DNA of 14,676 nt, from the NCBI GenBank assembly GCA_937880705.1, contig CALGRZ010000132.1:1-14676 (forward strand), given 5' to 3'. Below are positions 1-6,800 of this stretch, in pieces. The DNA comes from an uncultured Alistipes sp. (GTDB lineage Bacteria; Bacteroidota; Bacteroidia; Bacteroidales; Rikenellaceae). The notes under the pieces were generated by a model. The model made no database searches. It worked only from the letters and a program-made list of their open reading frames with translations, and was not told the origin of the DNA. Position 1 is the stretch's first letter. Each line of letters opens with the position of its first letter. Both the position numbers and the translations under genes were made by a program.

Positions 1-72
1 TTGGAGGAAAAATTCCCTATGCTTGATATTGAAATTGCAGAGGCAACTACTGACCCTTGCATGTATTTCTGA
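1..72 (+). CDS. C-terminal fragment of an unidentified protein
   Basis: An open frame enters from the left edge and ends at TGA 70-72, giving 23 residues that start LEEKFPMLDIEI and end DPCMYF. It stops 8 bases before the next start codon, and the next gene's GAGGTGA ribosome-binding site overlaps its stop, so the two are probably cotranscribed. The motif EEKFPxxDIEI faintly recalls the end of DAK/DhaL-type (YloV-like) proteins, but the piece is too short to name. Base composition matches the AT-rich left block. Confidence 0.4.
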   Translation: MEEKFPMLDIEIAEATTDPCMYF

Positions 73-80
73 GGTGATGT

Positions 81-908
81 ATGAGTATTTTTATTTGTCC
101 CGTATGCAGTGAAAAGCTTGAAATTTCGGGGAAATCATATATTTGTCCCAATCGTCATACCTTTGATATGGCGAAAAGCGGATATGTAAATTTGCTTCCT
201 ACCAATAATAGTGGCAGTGTTCACGGAGATAATAAACTTATGCTGAGGGCACGTCGTGTATTCCTCGAAAAAGGGTACTATAAGCCACTTTGTAATGCTG
301 TTTGCAGGACTGTTGCTAAATATTGTGATGAAAATTCTGTAATACTCGACGCAGGCTGCGGCGAGGGATATTATACAACGGCAGTCAAGGCAATATTTGA
401 CAAGTCAGAAGTTGCTGTGGAGATGTACGGAATTGACATCTCAAAAGATGCGGTGGATATGGCGGCAAAGCGTAAATGCGGCATAAATTTTGCTGCCGCA
501 AGCGTGTTTCATATCCCCGTGATGTCGAAAAGCTGTGATATTCTGCTGACGATGTTTGCGCCTTACTGCGGCGAGGAATATAGCCGTGTGCTGCAAAAAG
601 ACGGAATTATGATTATGGCTATACCCTCTGAAAATCATCTGTGGGAGTTGAAAAGTAAAATATACGACAAACCGTATAAGAACGATGTGAAAGATTATCA
701 ACTTGAAGGATTTGAATTTATTGGTGCGGAAAAGGTTAGCTTTACAATGAAAATCCCTGAAAATTCGGATATTATCAGCTTATTCTCCATGACACCATAT
801 TACTACAGAACTGGCAAAAGTGAACAGCAGAGACTCAATAACTTGGAATTTCTCGAAACACAGGCAGATTTTGAGATTCTGACATACAAAAAAATAGCAA
901 AGGAATGA
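81..908 (+). CDS. RlmA-type 23S rRNA (guanine-N1)-methyltransferase
   Basis: Probable cytoplasmic SAM-dependent enzyme that methylates N1 of a guanine in the helix 35 hairpin of 23S rRNA (G745 or G748 in characterised relatives; a TlrB-like member gives tylosin resistance). The N-terminal zinc site is visible as C6, C9, C22 and H26, followed by the family signature FDMAKSGYVNLL (28-39). GDNKLMLRARRVFLEKGYY at 49-67 is the conserved linker. The SAM motif is ILDAGCGEG at 88-96. Length (275 aa) is normal for the family. The start follows a strong GAGGTGA site at 71-77, Firmicutes style. It is followed 4 bases later by rqcH, so probably one operon. The exact target guanine cannot be told from sequence. 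Codon use is AT-rich, unlike everything right of 2,550. Confidence 0.85.
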   Translation: MSIFICPVCSEKLEISGKSYICPNRHTFDMAKSGYVNLLPTNNSGSVHGDNKLMLRARRVFLEKGYYKPLCNAVCRTVAKYCDENSVILDAGCGEGYYTTAVKAIFDKSEVAVEMYGIDISKDAVDMAAKRKCGINFAAASVFHIPVMSKSCDILLTMFAPYCGEEYSRVLQKDGIMIMAIPSENHLWELKSKIYDKPYKNDVKDYQLEGFEFIGAEKVSFTMKIPENSDIISLFSMTPYYYRTGKSEQQRLNNLEFLETQADFEILTYKKIAKE

Positions 909-912
909 TTTT

Positions 913-2478
913 ATGGCTCTGGACGGAGCGTTTCTCTACGCAGTAAAAGATGAACTTATGCAACTTATCGGCGGACGAGTTGAAAAAGTATTTCAACCCT
1001 CCCGTGAGGAAATTGTGATATCCCTCCGTACTAAACATGGGAGCAAAAAACTCTATATTTCAGCAAATGCTGGCAGTGCGAGGGTGCATATCACTGGAAA
1101 TAAGCCTGATAATCCGCAAACACCGCCAATGTTTTGTATGCTTATGCGTAAGCGTCTGGGAAACGGAAAACTCACGGATATCCGACAGGACGGGCTGGAG
1201 CGAATTCTCTTTTTCGATTTTGAATGTGTCAACGAATTGGGAGATATTGTGACGGTTACACTGGCTTGTGAAATTATGGGAAGATGTTCAAATCTGATTA
1301 TTATTGATGAAAATGGCAAGATAATCGACAGTATTAAACGAGTTGACGAAGAAATGTCTCGTGAAAGATTGGTACTTCCAGGTATGAAATACACGCTTCC
1401 TCCCCGTGACGATCGCCTGAATTTTATGATAGCTGAGCCAGAGAAGATTGTGGAAAGGCTGAAAGAAACAAATCCTGCAGAGCTTTCCAAGGCTTTGATA
1501 CGTATTTTTGAAGGTATATCGCCGATTCTGGCGCGTGAATGGGCTTTTTTTGCAGGTCGTGGGGTATATCTGCAAAGTGATACAATTGACGGTGATTATC
1601 TCGACAGATTGCTGTATATCGTCAAAAAGACAGGTCAGCAGCTTACTTCAGGAGATTGCTATTATTCCGTTGCCAGTACTAAAGAGGGATTGCTGAAAGA
1701 TTTCTCATTTATCAGATTAAGTCAATTTGGCAATTTGATGTACACAAAAGAATTAACGTCTGCGTCTGAATTACTTGACTATTTCTACACTGAACGAGAT
1801 AGGGCTGCACGTACCAAACAGCGTGCCAACGACCTTTTTAAACTTCTTGTGAATCTTACAGAGCGTACATCTCGCCGAATTCTTGCACAGCGTGAGGAAC
1901 TTGCAACCTGCGCCGAAAAAGAGCATTTCAAGCTTTGCGGCGATATAATTTCCGCAAATATGTACTCCATGAAAAAAGGCGATTCTACGTTGACTGCCGA
2001 TAATTTCTACGAAGAGGGATGTCCGAAAATTACAATTGAACTTGATACGCGGAAAACTCCCTCACAGAACGCTCAATATTACTACAACGAGTATAAAAAA
2101 CGTGTAACAGCTGAAGGTATTCTTGCAGTGCAGATAGAAAAAGGCGAAGAAGAACTTCAATATCTGGACAGTGTATTCGATGCTCTGACACGCGCAGATA
2201 CTGAAAATGATATTATACAGCTGAGGCTTGAACTACGAGAACAGGGGTATCTGAAATATTCCGGAACAAAGGCGAAAACGCCAAAGGCCTTGCCTCCGCT
2301 GGAGTACAAATCATCTGACGGCTACACAATTTTAGTTGGACGCAACAATCATCAGAATGACCAGCTTACAATGAAATTTGCTGAAAAATCAGATATGGGA
2401 AGATTTGAAGGTCTATGCAGAAACCATGGGCTTTTTTTTGCAAACGACAGACGAAGAGAAATTGCAGGGAAATCATGA
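913..2478 (+). CDS. rqcH: RqcH / NFACT family protein, 3' end replaced by foreign sequence
   Basis: RqcH (Rqc2/NEMF homologue, formerly fibronectin-binding protein FbpA) binds stalled 50S subunits and directs alanine tailing of nascent chains. The N-terminal NFACT domain begins MALDGAFLYAVKDEL and has family features such as CEIMGRCSNLIII near residue 118. The DR pair needed for tailing in characterised RqcH appears here as E96-R97. Coiled-coil arms lie roughly at 290-440. The C-terminal NFACT-R domain starts normally (YTILVGRNNHQNDQLTMKFAEKSD, ending at residue 494) and should continue with a WxHTKxxPGSH-type segment. Instead, from residue 495 the reading frame is unrelated and stops at 521, against a usual 570-590. 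The last ~27 residues are therefore not real RqcH. Starts 4 bases after the methyltransferase. Confidence 0.85.
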   Translation: MALDGAFLYAVKDELMQLIGGRVEKVFQPSREEIVISLRTKHGSKKLYISANAGSARVHITGNKPDNPQTPPMFCMLMRKRLGNGKLTDIRQDGLERILFFDFECVNELGDIVTVTLACEIMGRCSNLIIIDENGKIIDSIKRVDEEMSRERLVLPGMKYTLPPRDDRLNFMIAEPEKIVERLKETNPAELSKALIRIFEGISPILAREWAFFAGRGVYLQSDTIDGDYLDRLLYIVKKTGQQLTSGDCYYSVASTKEGLLKDFSFIRLSQFGNLMYTKELTSASELLDYFYTERDRAARTKQRANDLFKLLVNLTERTSRRILAQREELATCAEKEHFKLCGDIISANMYSMKKGDSTLTADNFYEEGCPKITIELDTRKTPSQNAQYYYNEYKKRVTAEGILAVQIEKGEEELQYLDSVFDALTRADTENDIIQLRLELREQGYLKYSGTKAKTPKALPPLEYKSSDGYTILVGRNNHQNDQLTMKFAEKSDMGRFEGLCRNHGLFFANDRRREIAGKS

Positions 2479-2550
2479 AGAGTTGTTAGCGAAAAACGGC
2501 TTTTATGCAAATCTGTACAATAGTCAGTTTGCCATTGCGTAGAAAGGATT
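2395..2550. other. Probable contig joint(s) between Firmicutes and Bacteroidales DNA
   Basis: RqcH homology stops at about 2,394. At 2,468-2,542 the +1 frame gives an ABC-exporter C-terminus. By 2,551 a promoter belonging to the Bacteroidales gene greA has begun. Composition changes here from AT-rich to GC-rich, with different codon use and different ribosome-binding-site style. The 70 bases between 2,398 and 2,467 match nothing I recognise. Three unrelated fragments in 150 bp without a transposase, tRNA or repeat suggest assembly chimerism, though a real rearrangement is possible. Confidence 0.7.
2468..2542 (+). pseudogene. C-terminal tail of an ABC exporter (fragment)
   Basis: In the frame ending at TAG 2540-2542 the translation is GNHEELLAKNGF followed by YANLYNSQFAIA. 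This is the characteristic last ~24 residues of Firmicutes multidrug/lipid ABC exporters (fused TMD-NBD), just after the switch-histidine region. No Walker A, signature or Walker B sequence is present upstream. In the rqcH frame just before it, the bases give RREIA, which resembles the usual 'GEIAEQGNHEEL' lead-in with a few bases missing, so the fragment may begin slightly earlier with a frameshift. AT-rich codons place it with the left block. Confidence 0.7.
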
Positions 2551-2568
2551 TTGGCAAGGGTGTTGCAT
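2551..2568 (+). promoter_or_regulatory. Sigma-54-like (-24/-12) promoter of greA
   Basis: TTGGCAAGGGTGTTGCAT matches the RpoN consensus TGGCACG-N4-TTGC with one change (C to A). The invariant GG (2553-2554) and GC (2565-2566) are exactly 12 bases apart. The predicted start of transcription is near 2,578, leaving a leader of about 26 bases before the greA ATG. No TAnnTTTG housekeeping element was seen in this gap. No activator gene is in the window. Confidence 0.55.
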
Positions 2569-2603
2569 TTAGGTTGAAAATAAAAAAATTAAAAATATAG
2601 AGT

Positions 2604-3083
2604 ATGAGTAACAAAGAAATCATATACCTGACACAGGAGGGTATGAACAAACTTAAGGAGGAGCTGCACCACATGGTGTCGGTGGAGCGTCCTGCGGCTG
2701 CGGCAGCCATTGCCGAGGCCCGCGACAAGGGTGATCTCTCGGAGAATGCCGAGTATGACGCTGCCCGTGAGGCACAGGGTCTGCTGGAGATGCGCATCGC
2801 ACAGCTCGAGCACACGCTCTCGAAGGCGCGCATCATCGACGAGAGCAAGATCGACACCTCGAAGGTGCAGATCTTGAGCCGTGTTAAGCTGCTGAACCAC
2901 AATGTGAAGCGCGAGGTGGAGTACACCATCGTGTCGGAGAACGAGGCCAACCTGCGCGAGGGTAAGCTGGCTATCGGCACCCCCATTGCCAAGGCTCTGC
3001 TGGGCAAGAAGGTGGGAGATATTGTTGAGGTGCAGGTGCCTGCAGGTCTGCTGAAGCTGGAGATTCTCAACATCTCGATATAG
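2604..3083 (+). CDS. greA: Transcription elongation factor GreA
   Basis: GreA enters the RNA polymerase secondary channel and stimulates cleavage of backtracked transcripts. At 159 aa it has family length. The N-terminal coiled coil spans about residues 11-78 and carries the acidic tip GDLSENAEYDAA (43-54), where D44 and E47 correspond to the catalytic D41 and E44 of E. coli. The C-terminal FKBP-like domain follows (about 82-159) with IGTPIAKALLGKKVGDIVEV. ATG 2604 is preceded by an A-rich stretch rather than a strong Shine-Dalgarno site, as usual in Bacteroidetes. It is the first gene of the GC-rich block. A sigma-54-like promoter precedes it and a strong hairpin follows, so it is monocistronic. 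Confidence 0.95.
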   Translation: MSNKEIIYLTQEGMNKLKEELHHMVSVERPAAAAAIAEARDKGDLSENAEYDAAREAQGLLEMRIAQLEHTLSKARIIDESKIDTSKVQILSRVKLLNHNVKREVEYTIVSENEANLREGKLAIGTPIAKALLGKKVGDIVEVQVPAGLLKLEILNISI

Positions 3084-3117
3084 TCTATCGTGGCCGACAG
3101 GCTACTTGTGATATTGA

Positions 3118-3160
3118 CCCCCGAGGATGGCACACGCTGCTCCCTCGGGGGCTTGTTTTG
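3118..3160 (+). terminator. Rho-independent-type terminator after greA
   Basis: CCCCCGAGG (3118-3126) pairs perfectly with CCTCGGGGG (3143-3151) across a 16-base loop, and is followed by CTTGTTTTG. It lies 35 bases after the greA stop. Confidence 0.75.
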
Positions 3161-3170
3161 AGGGGGGGGA

Positions 3171-3298
3171 GATAGGAAGAGATAGGAATAGATAGGAATA
3201 GATAGGAAGAGTAGGAAGAAATAGGAAGAGATAGGACGAGATAGGACGAGTAGGAAGAGATAGGATGAAATGGGAAGAAATAGGATATTTCGGGATAG
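3171..3298 (+). repeat. Decamer tandem array, GATAGGAAGA type
   Basis: About a dozen degenerate copies of a 10-bp unit (GATAGGAAGA, GATAGGAATA, GATAGGACGA and similar; a few shortened to 8 bp), all in one orientation. The spacing is close to one DNA helical turn. It sits between the greA terminator and the lipoprotein promoter and is non-coding; the long minus-strand frame across it is an artefact of the repeat. It is the reverse-complement class of the array at 3331-3400. Confidence 0.85.
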
Positions 3299-3300
3299 CA

Positions 3301-3325
3301 GGCCGTTTACGGATAAATGTCGGCC
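3301..3325. repeat. Hairpin between the two decamer arrays
   Basis: GGCCG (3301-3305) and CGGCC (3321-3325) flank a 15-base AT-rich loop. It lies at the centre of symmetry of the two opposed decamer arrays and could act as the tip of a larger foldback. Confidence 0.5.
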
Positions 3326-3330
3326 GCGCT

Positions 3331-3440
3331 TAATCCTATTAAGTCCCATCAAGTCCTATCAAGTCCTATAAGTCCTATCGACTGCGCAAAGTCCTATCGA
3401 CTGCGCCCTGCGCCCCTGCGCCCCGCCCTGCATCCCCCGC
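3331..3440 (+). repeat. Opposed decamer array (AAGTCCTATC) and GC-rich tail
   Basis: Units TAATCCTATT, AAGTCCCATC, AAGTCCTATC, AAGTCCTAT and AAGTCCTATC run to 3379, then two 19-bp units AAGTCCTATCGACTGCGC(A) at 3370-3406. These are complementary to the GATAGGA array upstream. From about 3,399 to 3,430 the sequence becomes a low-complexity run of CTGCGCCC-like words. Non-coding. Confidence 0.8.
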
Positions 3441-3465
3441 CTCACAAAATATATCCGCGCGCATG

Positions 3466-3496
3466 TTTGCTACCTATACTTTTTTTTATACCTTTG
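3466..3496 (+). promoter_or_regulatory. Bacteroidetes housekeeping promoter for the lipoprotein pair
   Basis: TTTG (3466-3469), a 19-base spacer, then TACCTTTG (3489-3496) is an exact fit to the Bacteroidetes -33 TTTG / -7 TAnnTTTG promoter. Expected transcription start is near 3,503, about 20 bases before ATG 3523. Confidence 0.8.
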
Positions 3497-3522
3497 CCTA
3501 CGATTATTAATTGAGATGTATC

Positions 3523-4665
3523 ATGCAACAAACATTCAAGAATTTTCTGACTCTATTTCTGGCTGTTGTGACCATCATGGCCGTGTCGTGCGAGAAGCCC
3601 GACGGCGGTGAGGATCTCGGCCCCACATCTATCAAACTAAACCAGTACACACTCAAGGTGGATGGCCTTGGCGGTGAGTATGTTATCGGCTATAAGGTCA
3701 CCAACCCCCGCATGGGTGCAACGCTCAAGGTGGAGTGCTCGGCCGAGTGGATCGAGCGTATCGAGGTGAAGAGCACGACCATAGTCCTGCAGATAGCCCC
3801 GAGCGACATACGCGAGAGCCGTGAGGCGCGTCTGCGCATCAGCTACCCGGGTAGCGAGAATAGCGCAGCGGTGAACATCACACAGGCGGAGATGGTGCTC
3901 GACGACTTCCTTATCGAGGTGAGTGACCTCACGCACAACCACTTCACCGTGACGTGGACACCCGTGGACGATGAGCTGTTGTATATCACCAACTTAATCG
4001 CGGTGGACTACTTCACTATGTCGGGCGTGTCGACCGAGGAGCAGTTCATCACCGAGGAGTTCAACTACTTTATGAGTGTGGCCCAGGGCGCAGGTCTTAC
4101 CCTCGAGCAGACCCTGCTGCAGAGTGGCAAGGCGACAAGCGGTGTTGTGACACAGACCTATGGAGGCCTGGCTCCAGGTAGCCGATATATAGCCTACGCC
4201 TATGGCGTGGAGCTCAATGGCGATGTCTACGACATCACGGTGCCCATACACTACTCGCTTGTGGTGATCCCCATGCCCCCTCTCGTTGAGGCGGATTTCA
4301 ACGCCAATATCACGGTTACGGGCAGTGAGGCGCGTATCACGATGACACCCCTCAACTGGGATGGCTACTACACCTTCCAGGTGGTGCCCGAGAGCTCGAT
4401 ATACTATGTCGAACCGGGTGATAAGGTCACGCCCATCGTGTCACAGGTGCTGTGCACCACATTCTTCTCGCAGGCCAAGAACTCGATTGTCAACGGCTTG
4501 GACGTGGAGACATACCTCGAGCGTAACTGCTATCGTGGCACCAAGGTCTCGAACGTCATGTTGAACAGCGGCAGGTATATGGTGGCGGTCTTCGGTGTGG
4601 ACTACGAAGAGGGCTACTATCCTATGATGTGTACCGAGCCCCGTATATTCCACTTCACTATCTAA
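3523..4665 (+). CDS. BACON-domain lipoprotein (paralogue 1)
   Basis: Predicted lipoprotein of 380 aa. The signal peptide ends in a lipobox VTIMAVSC with the acylated cysteine at residue 23; the acidic stretch after it (EKPDGGED) suits export to the outer membrane, possibly the surface. Residues about 36-126 form a BACON-like domain (LNQYTLKVDGLGGEY at the start, ending in VNITQAE), a beta-sandwich common in Bacteroidetes surface proteins. Two further beta-rich, fibronectin III-like segments follow (about 128-240 and 250-380), with TVTWTPVDDELLY and ITMTPLNWDGYYTFQVV. No catalytic motif is seen; binding or scaffolding is a guess. I place the start at ATG 3523, after the promoter, rather than an upstream in-frame TTG at 3511. 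The next gene, 17 bases on, is a paralogue with the same domain order. Confidence 0.85.
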   Translation: MQQTFKNFLTLFLAVVTIMAVSCEKPDGGEDLGPTSIKLNQYTLKVDGLGGEYVIGYKVTNPRMGATLKVECSAEWIERIEVKSTTIVLQIAPSDIRESREARLRISYPGSENSAAVNITQAEMVLDDFLIEVSDLTHNHFTVTWTPVDDELLYITNLIAVDYFTMSGVSTEEQFITEEFNYFMSVAQGAGLTLEQTLLQSGKATSGVVTQTYGGLAPGSRYIAYAYGVELNGDVYDITVPIHYSLVVIPMPPLVEADFNANITVTGSEARITMTPLNWDGYYTFQVVPESSIYYVEPGDKVTPIVSQVLCTTFFSQAKNSIVNGLDVETYLERNCYRGTKVSNVMLNSGRYMVAVFGVDYEEGYYPMMCTEPRIFHFTI

Positions 4666-4682
4666 CATAGGAGTTTGAGATT

Positions 4683-6545
4683 ATGAGAAGAGCACTGCTG
4701 CTACTCGGTATAGCACTTATAAGTGTTGTTGCATGCAACAGGGAGGATACACCCACGGGGCCCATAGCCTTCAGCCCTGCCAGGGTCGAGATCTCGGCTG
4801 CGGGCGGCATCTGCGAGGTGAGCTACAGGCAGCAGGATGCTATGGAGGGTGTCAACATCCTCGTGGTGTCGCAGGTGGCGTGGGTCACCGACATAGACAC
4901 CTCTAAGCGTGGCACTCTGCGCATGCGTATTCTGGGTAACCCCGAGGCTGCGGAGCGTACCACAACCCTCGAGGTGCGCTATCCGGGCTGGACGACACCC
5001 CAAACCCTCGAGGTGGTGCAGCGTGGCGTGGAGCAGCCACGTCTTACGCTCAACTTCGAGGATGCAGACTACTCGTCGTGCACGGTGAGCATAACGCCTG
5101 ATAGTGAGGATCTATACTATATCGTCATGATGGCGCAGCAGGACTACTTCGCCCAGATGGATATCGTGGATGCCGCCTCGCTCACGGCGGCCGACAACGC
5201 CTACTTCCTCGGTTATATGCCCGAGGCAGATAGCTTGCGCGACTTTATGGTGCGCACCAAGGCTGTTGTGCAGGGCACGACGACAAAGTCGTGGGAGGGT
5301 CTGTCGCCCGCCGACAGCTATGTGGTCTACGCCTATGGCGTGGAGCTCTACGATGATAGATTTGAGCGTGTAACGCCCGTCTACCACCTCACGCTCGAGG
5401 ATCGCATGCCCGCGCGCGAGGCTATGAGCTTCGACGTGACAATCACGGCCGAGGGCCCCGAGGTGACCTTCGACATCACCCCCGAGGCGTGGGAGGGCTA
5501 CTATATGGTGCAGCTCGTCGCCGATGACGAGCCCGGCTATATCTCGAAGGGCGACCCTCTGGACGAGGCCTTCGAGGAGGCTGTGGCCGAGTCGTTCTTC
5601 TATGTCGCCGACAACATGTACTACTTCTACGAGAAGTCGGCCGAGGAGATCATGTCCGAGCTGGGTTACCGTGGCCATGCCACCTTCAGTCGCACGCTCA
5701 ATGCCGAGCATAAGTATATGACCATCATCTATGCCATCGCCTCCGATGATGGTGGTGTGCCCATGATGGTGTCGAAGCCCACGGTGAAGTACTTCTCTAC
5801 GGGTAGCGTGGCGATGTCTGATATGACCTTCGACGTGCGTATCGAGAATATCAAGCCTCGTTCGGCCGATATCACCATCATCCCCTCAACCAACGAGGAG
5901 AGCTACACCGCGGTGCTTATCTATGCCGACAACCTGCCCGAGGGCAGCAACGACGAGCAGTTGCGCTATATCATCGAGAGGTATCCGCCCATGGCCATGC
6001 AGGGCATCTATAGCGAGCGTGTCGAGGAGCTTACGCCCGACACCGACTTCCTTCTTGCCGTCTACGGCTTCCATGCCGATGCCCCCACCACCCAGCTCTT
6101 CCTCCACCGCTTCACCACGGCCGAGGATGGTGTGGGCGATAACGCCATTGTGGCAGTGTCGTGGTGCGGTTACGACCTCTACGAGGTTATCGACATCGAG
6201 GAGTACTACAGCTCCATGGCCGGCATAGGTGACTACTTCCTGTCGGTGGATATCACCACGAAGTACCCCACCGAGCGCGTCTACTTCGACATCATCCCCC
6301 TCTCCAGAGTCGAGGAGTATGGCGAGAAGTATATCCGCGAGATGCTCTTCGAGGGCTCCTACCACTCGCTCTTCGACTGGGCTATATGCATGTATGGCAA
6401 TGAGTATGTCGTCTGTGGCCTTGCCGAGGATGAGCATGGCTACGTCGGTGAGCTCTTTATCTCGGAGCCTATAAGCTACACCTCCGATTCGGTGGGTGAT
6501 GCGGCGGAGTTTGTGGATAAGTATAAGGAGTACTCCTCAAAATAG
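4683..6545 (+). CDS. BACON-domain lipoprotein (paralogue 2, longer)
   Basis: Predicted lipoprotein of 620 aa. Signal peptide MRRALLLLGIALISVVAC with lipid cysteine C18. The N-terminal BACON-like domain (about 26-115) ends in LEVVQRG. Then come segments that parallel paralogue 1: SYVVYAYGVELYDD matches its RYIAYAYGVELNGD, and VTFDITPEAWEGYYMVQLV matches ITMTPLNWDGYYTFQVV. About 240 extra residues follow, with at least two more similar beta modules (near DMTFDVRIENIKPRSADITI and NAIVAVSWCGYDLYEV). The pair probably arose by tandem duplication followed by gain or loss of C-terminal modules. Function unknown. A weak AGGAG lies 5' of the start, and no terminator separates it from paralogue 1, so they form a two-gene operon. 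The last codons (TACTCCTCAAAATAG) resemble the repeat core that follows. Confidence 0.85.
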   Translation: MRRALLLLGIALISVVACNREDTPTGPIAFSPARVEISAAGGICEVSYRQQDAMEGVNILVVSQVAWVTDIDTSKRGTLRMRILGNPEAAERTTTLEVRYPGWTTPQTLEVVQRGVEQPRLTLNFEDADYSSCTVSITPDSEDLYYIVMMAQQDYFAQMDIVDAASLTAADNAYFLGYMPEADSLRDFMVRTKAVVQGTTTKSWEGLSPADSYVVYAYGVELYDDRFERVTPVYHLTLEDRMPAREAMSFDVTITAEGPEVTFDITPEAWEGYYMVQLVADDEPGYISKGDPLDEAFEEAVAESFFYVADNMYYFYEKSAEEIMSELGYRGHATFSRTLNAEHKYMTIIYAIASDDGGVPMMVSKPTVKYFSTGSVAMSDMTFDVRIENIKPRSADITIIPSTNEESYTAVLIYADNLPEGSNDEQLRYIIERYPPMAMQGIYSERVEELTPDTDFLLAVYGFHADAPTTQLFLHRFTTAEDGVGDNAIVAVSWCGYDLYEVIDIEEYYSSMAGIGDYFLSVDITTKYPTERVYFDIIPLSRVEEYGEKYIREMLFEGSYHSLFDWAICMYGNEYVVCGLAEDEHGYVGELFISEPISYTSDSVGDAAEFVDKYKEYSSK

Positions 6546-6800
6546 GGCGAATATTAAGGGTATTTCTACGTTATACTCGCCCTCAAAATCCTCACATACG
6601 TTTGAGTATGCTGCGGTTTTTCGGGCATCGCAAGCCTTGAACTACCTCTTTATATTCGCCCTATTACATGCGGGTATTTCGGCGTATTACTCGCCCTCAA
6701 AATCCTCACATACGTTTTAGTATGCTGCGGTTTTTCGGGCTTCGTAAGCCTTGAACTACCTCTTTATATTCGCCCTATTGCACGCGGGTATTTCGGCGTT
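6541..6800 (+). repeat. Two tandem 114-bp intergenic repeats with a partial lead-in
   Basis: Copy 1 runs 6574-6687 and copy 2 runs 6688 to about 6800; both begin TACTCGCCCTCAAAATCCTC and are nearly identical. Each unit contains a CATAC/GTATG hairpin, a GGCTT/AAGCC hairpin (perfect in copy 2, with a mismatch in copy 1) and ATATTCGCCCTATT. The last word is the exact reverse complement of AATAGGGCGAATAT at 6541-6554, overlapping the stop of the lipoprotein gene. No coding capacity. Looks like a REP-like or MITE-like intergenic family. Confidence 0.85.

Noticed and set aside
81..908. Macrolide (tylosin) resistance methyltransferase TlrB as a firm call
   Set aside because: TlrB is one member of the RlmA family; sequence features visible here do not separate resistance enzymes from housekeeping ones, and no mobile context supports resistance.
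2486..3352. Long minus-strand frame (288 codons) over greA and the decamer array
   Set aside because: Its first part is a translation of the GATAGGA repeat (YLFL/PISS monotony), and the rest is antisense to the well-supported greA.
3317..3514. 65-codon plus-strand frame across the second decamer array
   Set aside because: Proline-rich translation of low-complexity CTGCGCCC and AAGTCC repeats; no start signal, and it ends in the lipoprotein promoter.
5112..6437. Long antisense frames (199 and 183 codons) within lipoprotein 2
   Set aside because: Histidine/leucine/glycine-rich shadow translations of a GC-biased coding strand, without start signals or domains.
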